Translations under genes and position numbers: made by a program
Notes under the pieces: generated by a model
The model's input: only the letters and a program-made list of their open reading frames with translations
Told to the model about the DNA's origin: nothing
Databases searched by the model: none
From: Gigaspora rosea
Lineage: Eukaryota > Glomeromycota > Glomeromycetes > Diversisporales > Gigasporaceae
NCBI GenBank assembly: GCA_003550325.1
Contig: QKWP01000062.1
Span: forward strand, 240,860-304,859
Length of the DNA stretch: 64,000 nt
Direction of reading: 5' to 3'
Shown: positions 54,882 through 64,000 of the stretch, in pieces
Layout of the letters: every line of letters starts with the position of its first letter
How positions within the stretch are numbered: position 1 is the stretch's first letter

Positions 54882-55259
54882 GAAAAAATGTGCTTGTTAC
54901 TAGCAGTGACACTTCTTTGTGTAATATACAATCAAAACAAATATAAACACATGCAAATTTATTATTATTAAAGTTAGAGTACCATATGTTGCCAAAAATA
55001 AGCTACCTTTTTTGGACAAAAAATTACAAAACAACATGGAAGTAGTTTATTTTTAAATTGTTGAATTTTATAAAAAATTAAAAATTATACTAGGACCCCA
55101 AATAATCTATGTGAGATTATATTTGAGTATCATAGTAAAAATTTTTTTGGTTAGCACTTTTGGTTTGGTATATATAAGCTATATTTCAAACATGAGATCA
55201 AACTTTTATCCATCTTTTACTTTTTTTTGAAATATAATGTCTCTAAAAAAAAAAAACAT

Positions 55260-56166
55260 NNNNNNNNNNNNNNNNNNNNNNNNNNNNNNNNNNNNNNNNN
55301 NNNNNNNNNNNNNNNNNNNNNNNNNNNNNNNNNNNNNNNNNNNNNNNNNNNNNNNNNNNNNNNNNNNNNNNNNNNNNNNNNNNNNNNNNNNNNNNNNNNN
55401 NNNNNNNNNNNNNNNNNNNNNNNNNNNNNNNNNNNNNNNNNNNNNNNNNNNNNNNNNNNNNNNNNNNNNNNNNNNNNNNNNNNNNNNNNNNNNNNNNNNN
55501 NNNNNNNNNNNNNNNNNNNNNNNNNNNNNNNNNNNNNNNNNNNNNNNNNNNNNNNNNNNNNNNNNNNNNNNNNNNNNNNNNNNNNNNNNNNNNNNNNNNN
55601 NNNNNNNNNNNNNNNNNNNNNNNNNNNNNNNNNNNNNNNNNNNNNNNNNNNNNNNNNNNNNNNNNNNNNNNNNNNNNNNNNNNNNNNNNNNNNNNNNNNN
55701 NNNNNNNNNNNNNNNNNNNNNNNNNNNNNNNNNNNNNNNNNNNNNNNNNNNNNNNNNNNNNNNNNNNNNNNNNNNNNNNNNNNNNNNNNNNNNNNNNNNN
55801 NNNNNNNNNNNNNNNNNNNNNNNNNNNNNNNNNNNNNNNNNNNNNNNNNNNNNNNNNNNNNNNNNNNNNNNNNNNNNNNNNNNNNNNNNNNNNNNNNNNN
55901 NNNNNNNNNNNNNNNNNNNNNNNNNNNNNNNNNNNNNNNNNNNNNNNNNNNNNNNNNNNNNNNNNNNNNNNNNNNNNNNNNNNNNNNNNNNNNNNNNNNN
56001 NNNNNNNNNNNNNNNNNNNNNNNNNNNNNNNNNNNNNNNNNNNNNNNNNNNNNNNNNNNNNNNNNNNNNNNNNNNNNNNNNNNNNNNNNNNNNNNNNNNN
56101 NNNNNNNNNNNNNNNNNNNNNNNNNNNNNNNNNNNNNNNNNNNNNNNNNNNNNNNNNNNNNNNNNN
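55260..56166. other. assembly gap, 907 undetermined bases
   Basis: A run of N, preceded by an A-run and followed directly by a foldback arm. Frames spanning it are meaningless. Confidence 1.
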
Positions 56167-56825
56167 ATTCATAAAATTTTACTAAATAATTCTAACTTAA
56201 TGCACTAATTAAACTTATTTAGCACCTAAAAATACATCAAATCGGCTATGTTGTTTTTATTTTACTTGAAATTTGGAGAAAATATGCTTAAATTTGACTT
56301 TTTTGATCAAAAATCCAAAATTATGCATCTGTTCTCCAAATTTCAAGTAAAATAAAAATAACATAGCCGATTTGATGTAATATTAGGTACTAAACAAGTT
56401 TAATTAGTGCATAAAGTTAGAATTAATTAATAAGAATTTGTAAATTATAAGAATTTGTAGAATTTTATTAATAAAATTCTATAAAATCTTACGATTCATA
56501 AAATTTTACTAAATAATTCTAACTTAATGCACTAAGTAAACTTGTTCACACCTAAAAATACATCAAAGCGGTCATGATTTTTTTATTTTACTTGAAATTT
56601 GGAGAAAAGATGCTTAAATTTGACTTTTTTGATTAAGAATCCAAAATTATGCATCTATTCTCTAAATTTCAAGTAAATAAAAATAATTATGCCGATTTGA
56701 TGTATTTCTAGATGCTGAACAAGTTTACTTAATGCATAAACTTAGAATTAATTAATAAAAATTTGTGAATTATAAGATTTTACTAATTAATTCTAGCTTC
56801 ATGCACTAAGTAAACTTGTAAAAGA
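56167..56825 (+). repeat. two tandem foldbacks and a partial third
   Basis: 56167-56460 and 56494-56783 are near-copies. Each starts ATTCATAAAATTTTACTAAA and is itself a hairpin: TTTTACTTGAAATTTGGAGA pairs with CTCCAAATTTCAAGTAAAAT around ATCCAAAATTATGCATCT. A third start is at 56785. The first abuts the assembly gap, whose cause may be this structure. Confidence 0.85.
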
Positions 56826-56839
56826 CAACTTTGATGCAT

Positions 56840-57128
56840 AGCCTGCAAATTTTTTATTAAGTAAATCGATCTTAATTAATAAAACAATTTTATTCATTGT
56901 TATAAGTTCTACTTATCTCTAAATTTCTATAAAAATTGGATGATTTTTTATTAGTTGATTTTTATAAAATACACTTTTGTACCAAAAGAATCTATTATGA
57001 TGCCAGTTAGTTTTTTACAAAAGTCCATTAGTAAAAAATTATCTGATTTTTATAAAAATTTAGAGATAGGTAGATTTTGCTATGGCGAACAAAATTGTCT
57101 TAATAATGAAGGCCAATTTACTTAATAA
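56840..57128. repeat. foldback, about 120-base arms
   Basis: TTATTAAGTAAAT near 56853 pairs with ATTTACTTAATAAA at 57115, and TACTTATCTCTAAATTT with AAATTTAGAGATAGGTAG. It sits inside the hAT-type element at 55092-57484. Confidence 0.75.
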
Positions 57129-57492
57129 AAAAAGCCACTATTAGCATACTACGATTAAGTTTTATTAAACTTAAAATTAAAAATTTTTATTTTTTTGTTG
57201 TGTTAGCACGCGACATGTTTATTGGCTAATTACGCGGCGTGACAGACGTCATCACGTGATGTGACATATCTCTAATATCTAGAAGTATAGTGTCCTCAGC
57301 TACACTTCGGACAATAAAAATTACCCCATTAGCATTCTTTTAAATATATCTATTTTGCAATTTAGCTGTTTTCAAATATAACCTTTTTCTCTAATATCTA
57401 CTTTTCAAATATAACCTTTTTTAAAAAACGGGCCTCTATTAACTATTTTTCAAATATGACCTCATATAGATTGTTCGGGGTCCTATTATACT

Positions 57493-58319
57493 AATAAAAA
57501 GTTATTCAAATAATGCAAAATTTTGTTGTAAGTGTATTTTGACTATAGATGCTAGTGAAATTAATTTCACTAATTTCATCAATTCACCACCAATTTCACC
57601 AATAGTAGTAAAATTATTTTACCATATTTTACCGCATTTCACCAGCATCTATAATTTTGACATTCTAAACAAGTTTACTTAATGGCACTTTTAAGATTTA
57701 CTTAGTAAAATTTAAACTTTTATCTATCTGATATAGCAACTGCTGACAGATTTTTTAAGATTTTTAAAAAAATTAAAGGTAGCTTATTTTGAAAAGTAGT
57801 CAATATATAGTATAGTTAGATAAAGGGTTAGTGCTAAAAGTAACTTTATAGTAAAATTATACAAGAAATCTTTTTTTGCTAGAAAAAAGATAGTTACATA
57901 GTTACTATTTTTAAAAATGGTATTTTTTGCTTTATTTTTATATTACAAGATTAGGTGTAATGTTATACCTGATTTTTATTCTTATTGGTACAGAATTGTT
58001 ACTACCAGTAACAAATAAATTTACTTAATATTTAAAATAAAGATCCCTTATTTGAAAATATTTTGTATAGATGCACTAAAATATTACTATTAAATAATTA
58101 AACTATTATAACTTTTTTACTACTATAATAAAATATAGTTTAAGCTTTTAAATAAAGTTTTTAAACAAAAACTTGCTGATTTTAATAATACTTTAAATAC
58201 TAAAATTGGTCTAGTAAATCATAAGATATACATATTTTAATTTTTATATTTATTAGTTTTTTTTGCAAAAAAACCTATAGTTGCAAAAAGTTAAATATAT
58301 CTTATAATCAATCTGCCAA
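57493..58319. other. no gene; decayed repeat fragments
   Basis: AT-rich. ATTTCACCAATTTCACCA words cluster at 57555-57645. 57826-57970 is distantly like family H (AAAGGGTTAG, AAATTATACAAGAAATC). No frame supported. Confidence 0.45.
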
Positions 58320-58675
58320 ACCAATGCCCATAATATTGAAGATATTGCTAATAGTTTAATAGATAGTTATAATATCAATATAGATAAAATCCCAAATGAA
58401 AAGGCTTATGCTTATATCAAATCAAATTGGAAATTGTTTATACAAGTATTCAAGAAGATCTGTTTAGAAAATTAGTTAATACATAATTGGTTACATGATG
58501 AATTGGAGCCATTTGGTGCAAATAGAAAAGGATATTCAAGCTGAAAATACAGACAAGCAACTTGGAAATCAGAAAGCCATACCTTATGTATTTATTACAT
58601 CCTAATGGAAGAAAATGTAGAAATCAATGAAGACATTATTAGCCTTATAAATAATAATGAAGAGTAAACTATTGT
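58320..58675 (+). pseudogene. unidentified protein relic with frameshifts
   Basis: One frame reads NIEDIANSLIDSYNINIDKI then PNEKAYAYIKSNWKLFIQVF before a break. After it another frame gives WLHDELEPFGANRKGYS, and a third gives LMEENVEINEDIISLINNN then a stop. The consistent Asp/Glu/Ile pattern suggests a former coding sequence with at least two frameshifts. I do not recognise the family, and there is no link to neighbouring elements. Confidence 0.45.
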
Positions 58676-59102
58676 AAGGTTATGCAAATGTGGCTAGAAG
58701 TTTTTCTAAAGCTCTGCAAGTGTCAGCATGTACCTTATTAAAACATATTACCATGCACAGGCATGAGCACTATGTTTTAATAGTACGCGTGCTGGCATTT
58801 GAACAGTCTTAAGTTTTTCATGTCTTCGGAGATTGAATCTCATAACAAGTACTATGTAATCGATTTGCACCAATAATTTCTGCTATAGAATATAAATTAA
58901 TTTCCTGAAAACTAAAATAAAATACTTGTAGATTCAAAAATCAAACTTTACATTATTAAATTATTTTAATAAACAAAACAAAGTAAATATGAACCTTTAG
59001 AGCTTTGTTATATAAATTTAATCGACAATATTATTGTATTACCTGATTGATGGAGCTGTGGTTGCGGCCGTGGTGGTCATTACATCACCAGCACTTCGAG
59101 GG
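58676..59102. other. no gene seen
   Basis: ACCTTATTAAAACATATTACCATG with its complement TGTTTTAATAG at 58730-58790 forms a weak hairpin. GGTTGCGGCCGTGGTGG at 59060 is an isolated GC-rich word. No frame supported. Confidence 0.5.
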
Positions 59103-59255
59103 TATACTCTGGCAAACCCGGACAAATCCCAAATTCAAAAAAAATAATAATTGTTATTTATAAAAAATTAAGTCAAACAAGTAATCTTAATATTTAGCAA
59201 ATATATTATTTATAATTATAAGAATATATATGATACTATTTGTTTAAAATAAAGA

Positions 59256-60068
59256 TTAATTTGTTATCCGTCTAAGAACCGGTGAAATAACATAGTACTG
59301 TAAATTGTGGGGAAATTTACTATTGTTTTTTGCCTTTTTTGGAATCTGGAGTTTCCCAAAGGACAAACCGATTTTCTACTAAGTAAACATCTCTTTTAAA
59401 TTAAATAAAAATTGTAGAGAAGAAAATTCCGGGCATAATAGCAGTTAAAAATCATTAAAATCGGCCCAGTGGATCACAAGATATAAGCATTTTTGTCTTT
59501 GCAACCATATAAAAAAAGTAAACATATAATCGCGAAGACAAAATGCTCATATCTCGCAACCTACTGGGCCGATTTTAATTATTTAACTGCCATTATGACC
59601 GGAATTTTCTCCTCTACAACTTTTACTTAATGTAAAAGAGATGTTTACTTAGAAGAAAATCGGTTTGTCCTTTGGGAAACTCCAGATTCCAAGAAAGGGG
59701 GTAGGCTAAAGCCAGGTACATCACGAAATTACCCGATATATAACCCGGATCAGTCCGAACAAAACAAAGCGAGACGGCAAAGACAAAAACACGAAATATT
59801 AAAAAATGGCTATCCAAACCGTCTTGTTTGACTAAGTGAAAGTGTCGGAAATGCGATTTTACTATATACAAACCACCTCCTAACCCAACCCTAACCCAAC
59901 CCTAACCCTAACCCTAACCCTAATTAAAAATCGGAAAAATCGGAAAATCGGGTAATCTCGTGATGTACCTGGCTTTAGCCATCCCCCAAAAAAGGCAAAA
60001 ATACATAGTAAACATATCTCCACTGTTTACTATGTTTTTCACTGGTTCTTAGGCGGATCATGAATTAA
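59256..60068. mobile_element. TTAA-flanked foldback (family E), copy 2
   Basis: Ends TTAATTTGTTATCCGTCTAA and, on the other strand, TTAATTCATGATCCGCCTAA, with TTAA at both edges. Arms match the copy at 54363-54881, for example TTTCCCAAAGGACAAACCGA and its complement, and GGCCCAGTGGATCACAAGAT. The GGGG-type element (59697-59987) is inserted in its right arm. Confidence 0.8.
59697..59987. mobile_element. GGGGG-ended element with telomere-like array (copy 3)
   Basis: The left end GGGGGTAGGCTAAAGCCAGG pairs with the complement of the right end (GGGGGATGGCTAAAGCCAGG); homology spans about 36 bases. The core at 59879-59922 is a run of about six CCCTAA units, two of them CCCAA. It lies in the family E foldback, which lies in the TATACATG MITE. 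The 82-residue minus-strand frame here is an artefact. Confidence 0.85.
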
Positions 60069-60158
60069 TAATAAAATTTTTAAGATATTAATTTGGGATG
60101 AATTTGGGATGAATATGGGATTTGGGTGCGGACAAATTCGAACTAACATGTACTGTAT

Positions 60159-61618
60159 ATCCGAGGGCCGCTCTGGCTAATTCAATTATAGATACATGTA
60201 CTAAATTGAGTTCAGATGGTTTTGTTCTATATCAATCAATTAATGCGACGCGATTTCATTTTTTGAGCAAAATGAATACACGCATCACGTGACTTTTTAA
60301 AAAAATTATGGACGACGCCTGAAACGTAAATAATTTAGCACGCGTAATAACGCTCATCGAATAAGCTTAATTTAGGCCAAATTTTGAAATTACCCATGCG
60401 TGTTATTTCGCGAAAATATGCTAAAAATATTTTAGTATGGTGAATGCCGAAAATATCGATATTGATATATATTCTGAAGAGATCTTTTTTTTTTAAATCC
60501 GGTTTATATCCGACATTTTACTTAATAATTATTTTTATCTATAATTTCTAGTTTCCGTATCTCAAATTTTATTCATTGAATTACTGTAAAAAAAAAAAAA
60601 CGCGATTTAATCAGGATTGATCATATAATAGCCCGTGATCGAATAAAAAACTTCGGTGGGCAACATTAAATTTGAAATTCCACTTTGGCATACCGTCTGC
60701 CGTAAATCATCTATAATTTCGCCACCCATGATACCTCGGTTCTCTAAATCAGGCCAATCTTAACTCTAAATTCGGCCAACCTTAATGTTGAACCACCTCA
60801 AAAAACCAATTGATTAATGTATTTATCCTATTGCATGTAAAAATCCTATCACCAAGAAGACTTAATGTGAAAATTTTCTATACTATAAAAATTTTAAAAC
60901 ATATTAAAACATAGTAAAACATGCTAAAACGCATTTTGTAAAAATTATATTTCACTGCATATACGTGTAAAGATACAATAGGTATTACGAAAGATTAGAT
61001 AATTATTCTGTTGCAATTATAAATTCATTATATATTAACCTGAATCGTAATTTATAGATATGTGGCATTAATCAATTTTTGGCATTACAGTATTTATTGT
61101 CAATCTGAGGTTTACAACTCACTTTTTAATTCCTTATATTGCGTTTTATTTCTGAATTTGCATTAATAATATTCGATAATTGTTCCAAAAATCTCTTTCA
61201 AATAAGAATTATAATCTGTTGAAAGTCATTAGAGATATGAGATTCTCAGACTCCAACTTCTAATTCAATTTTAAGAAACCATATTTTCAAAAATACATCT
61301 AATTATCTAAAATAATCTAAATAATCCTATCATATACGTACCGAATTCATAAAATTACAAAGCATTATTAAAATCATTTTTAAATTATAATTAAAAAAAG
61401 AGCGGATCAATTTAAAAAAAAAAAAAAAAGTTATATAAACTTGTATTTGAAATAACAGTTGTATAATAAATGTTTCCGTTAAACTCAACGAAACAGATAA
61501 AAGTGTTAGACAAGAGCATGTCAAAACCACTTTTCAAAATTCATTCTTTTGTTTTCTTGTGCTGCTTCATAATAATTATAATAATTACATCTGTAATGAA
61601 ACAAGAATCCATTTATAA
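60159..61618. other. no gene; 3' flank of the WD40 gene
   Basis: About 1.4 kb of non-coding sequence. CG words (CACGCGTAATAACGC, GCGTGTTATTTCGCG) cluster at 60337-60415 and are partly inverted. An A-run is at 60588-60600. Frames at 61330-61530 and 61470-61652 are rejected. Confidence 0.5.
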
Positions 61619-64000
61619 TTATTCCCTATCTCCAACAAATCCTAAAATATAAACCATTCCACTCATTGACCCAATAACGATTTTTTCATGATCAACATCC
61701 ATACATAAAGGTCCCATGTTGCTTGTGGTCATTTGATCAGCCATATTTTCCCATAACCCTCCAAACCTATTAATCCCCTTATCTTGCGAATAAACGTATA
61801 TACTTTTATTATTATGCGTTCTGCTATTAAATCTTGTGCTAAAAATAATTCTATCTTTAGTATTATCAGTCGTTCCGCAAAATATTTCCGTCTCTGATGC
61901 AATCTTCCGTTTTATCACTGGATCCATAGATAAATCCGGTTCAATTATAACTTCGTCTACACTTTTTGTCTTTTGACTCGTTTTAATGTATTTGTTTTGC
62001 CATCGAAGTTGATATATTGTACGAGTTGTTGAACACGTCACATCCATTCCTGATGCTGAAAACCATTGAAGATGCGAATTATCCGGGATTTTGTATTGAT
62101 GAATTTGGAGTTTTTCTTCAAGTGCATACGTACGAATCCAACAATCACTATTTATAGCTATTAGGTTATTGTCGCCCAAAAGTTGAATTCCAAGAAGCTG
62201 TCAAACAAGTTATTGTAAGCATGAAAATATATATTAATTATATTAATTCACAACGCTAAGTTAAATATATCACATACCATATTACCAAATCCTCTCAAAG
62301 TATGCAATTTCGTCCCTTCTTTCAAATCCCATACAATAACTGACATATCCTGGCCTGCTGTTACTATATATTTTTTATTCATTGATAGTCCCTTGATACC
62401 GCGATTATGACCTGTCAGTGTCATTAATACTTCACCCGAATCCATGTGCCAAACAAGTGCCCTACTTTAAGTGTATAGAAATATCGGGAAAAATGTAAGG
62501 CAAAATATAACTAAATAAATCAATAATTAATTAATTAAATTAATTTGAGTATATACCCTTGCTCATTAAATCCAGCAGCAACCATCCTCATCTCTAGTAT
62601 GAAATCAACACAACTTACAGCTTTGCCTTGTAAAATTTTCACACACCTACCATTCCTCATATCCCAAATTCGTACAGTCTCATCATAACTTCCAGTAACT
62701 AATGTATTCTTTTTCAATTTCAATGCGGTAACATTGGAAGTATGCCCTTTGAGGAATTTAACGGATTGAACTTTACCAAGAACCCAATTGTGCTCACGAA
62801 AATGAAGACCATGATAAATCTCCTCCCATTGTTTAGGATCAGATGGATATACAAGAGGAACTGGGTCATCTTGAGTAGCTGATAAACACTTTCCTTTCCA
62901 AAGATTAGGCTCATTAACCATTTCTCGCCAACGTCTCGATACTTCTCTAGCACTACAAAGATTTTCGGCTGGTAATTGCGAAAGAATTTTAGTAGCTAGT
63001 TCATTTGGAAGGGTTCCAACTACGTCAAAAGTTGTTTTTACATAATGTTCTAATATTGCTTGTTGTGCATGAATGTCATGGGGGTGACAACATTCAAGAA
63101 ATTCAGCTAATCTATAATATTATGACCCGTATATTAATATATAACAGTTAATATTCATTGGGAATAATGCTGAAATTCGCATTATCACATGATGATCTTC
63201 CGTATAAGAAATTTCACTGTTAGTGTCAGTATTAGGGTTTGGGTGTAACCAGATTTTTAATTACCCTAGTGGAATTAGGTGTAATATATTTAAAAATAAA
63301 AAAAAAACCCCCCAAACCCTAACCCAACATCATGTAATCACGTGAATTTCAGCGACAATTACTAATGATGCGACATACTGAGCTTGTCTCTCTTCAGGTT
63401 CAAGTGTCTTTAGATAATCTCGTATTTCTTGTTTACCGTTATGAATAACTGTAATTATACTATTACTAGTTCCCACACCTGCTGACTTCTTTGTACAATT
63501 TCGATGCTAAAAATTATGTTAAATTATGTAAATAACTAAAAATAAAATTAAAAATAACAAGATTGTTAAGTACCTCATGCCATAGTTTATTATATCGATC
63601 TGTTATTGTATTCTTGGAAATTAACAACATATTCTTCTCTACCTCTTCCTTGATAAGAGCTTCACTCAATTCACGAATTTTTTGATTAAGTTGAGTGATT
63701 TCACTTTTGTTCTTATTTGGCTGAATGCATTGTTAAATATACAAAAAGATTATAAATACTTCAACAAATATAACAATATTGAAAACCTATAATTATTGTG
63801 TGTTTTACATTTTATCGTTACCTTTCCTTTCTCACCGTTCCATAAACTAGCGGACGCCGTGAATGATTTACGATTGTAAGCTTCTTGTATCATAGACAAC
63901 CCCATTCGTAACTATGTTGCAAAATATTAAGAAGTAAATATCATGTTCAAATAAATAATAAATATACTTCACGAAATATTTCTGAAAGATAGTAACCTGC
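61619..64000 (-). CDS. F-box and WD40-repeat protein, partial at window edge
   Basis: This fits a substrate receptor of an SCF ubiquitin ligase: the F-box binds Skp1, the WD40 propeller the target. Exons on the minus strand are 63911-63822, 63720-63574, 63506-63379, 63111-62557, 62461-62278 and 62197-61619. All introns are GT-AG with matching phases (0, 0, 2, 2, 0), giving at least 560 residues to the TAA at 61619. The F-box reads TLPNELATKILSQLPAENLC then SAREVSRRWREMVNEPNLWK. WD40 units follow: FLKGHTSNVTALKLKKNTLV to YDETVRIWDMRNGRC, then LTGHNRGIKGLS to DMSVIVWDLKEGTKL. The C-terminal half is degenerate propeller. The N-terminal exons show a helical Gln/Glu/Lys-rich stretch. An upstream exon ending near 63973 is likely, so the start is outside the window. 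One intron holds a MITE (63164-63360). Confidence 0.88.
63164..63360. mobile_element. MITE with TTAGGG-like core in a WD40-gene intron
   Basis: The left arm GCTGAAATTCGCATTATCAC pairs with the complement of the right arm (GCTGAAATTCACGTGATTAC) over about 30 bases, with imperfect matches. The core has ATTAGGGTTTGGGTG at 63230-63245 and CCAAACCCTAACCC at 63312-63326. It explains why the intron at 63112-63378 is 267 bases while the other complete introns of this gene are 67-101. Confidence 0.7.

Larger units (their letters stand above)
55092..57484. mobile_element. AGGACC-ended hAT-type element, copy 2, with gap
   Basis: A perfect 8-bp duplication ATTATACT flanks it (55084-55091, 57485-57492). 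Ends AGGACCCCAAATAATCTATG and, on the other strand, AGGACCCCGAACAATCTATA. The inner blocks AAATATAACCTTTTTCTC and CATAGTAAAAATTTTTTTGG match the 643-bp copy at 15144. About 1.7 kb extra, including the assembly gap and three foldbacks, lies in the middle. A CACGTGATG-rich GC island is at 57200-57320. Any transposase would be in the gap. Confidence 0.85.
59103..60158. mobile_element. TATACATG-type MITE, copy 3, opposite sense, split
   Basis: The left end TATACTCTGGCAAACCCGG and the interior AAATAACAATTATTATTTTT-type words match the complement of the copy at 6105. The right part ATGGGATTTGGGTGCGGACA runs to ACATGTA near 60151. The family E foldback at 59256-60068 interrupts it. The right end is damaged, and the duplication is unclear (CGAGGG lies on both sides). 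Confidence 0.65.

Noticed and set aside
55227-56208. Open frames of more than 300 residues on both strands
   Set aside because: They run through undetermined bases and contain no real codons.
59879-59922. True telomere or chromosome end
   Set aside because: Only about six CCCTAA units, enclosed by inverted repeats and unique sequence on both sides.

Overview
The window reads as a piece of a very AT-rich, transposon-packed fungal genome. Gene content points to an arbuscular mycorrhizal fungus (Glomeromycotina, Rhizophagus-like): F-box proteins, an F-box/WD40 protein, a velvet regulator, a Sel1-like repeat fragment, short GT-AG introns, and dense MITE and foldback DNA. The organism is inferred from gene families and composition, not from a marker gene.

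Genes. Five protein genes look intact: a small three-exon gene (774-1510, +), an intronless F-box gene (23709-24620, +), a five-exon velvet regulator closest to VelB (26015-27386, -), a 747-residue protein with an F-box-like N-terminus (29213-31456, +), and a multi-exon F-box/WD40 gene running off the right edge (61619-64000, -). The velvet, WD40 and first small gene are only visible once exons are joined; I worked out their splice sites by hand and every junction keeps the frame. Broken genes are a BED-finger hAT transposase (10095-11348, -), a pogo/CENP-B-type DDE transposase (41117-43114, +), a Sel1-repeat fragment (about 43850-44115, -) and an unidentified relic (58320-58675).

Layout. 1-9600: small gene, then pogo-type MITEs, telomere-motif elements, a GC-rich hAT-type element with a perfect 53-base palindrome, and tandem repeats. 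9600-20500: dead hAT transposase, large palindromes and nested hAT-type elements. 20500-34350: the quietest part, holding the F-box, velvet and 747-residue genes. 34350-43450: MITEs, a degenerate array and a complete 3.5-kb pogo element. 43800-50000: Sel1 relic, exon-like tandem array and a degenerate ~72-bp satellite. 50000-60200: nested foldback elements, several with TTAA or TWA target sites, and a 907-base assembly gap. 61600-64000: F-box/WD40 gene with a MITE in one intron.

Theme. Most of the window is built by elements inserting into elements. Insertion order can often be read from intact target-site duplications: five hAT-type insertions with 8-bp duplications (four perfect, one with two G/A differences), two TWA sites, four TTAA sites and at least five TA sites. 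Seven inverted-repeat elements, from at least three unrelated end types, carry internal TTAGGG-like motifs.
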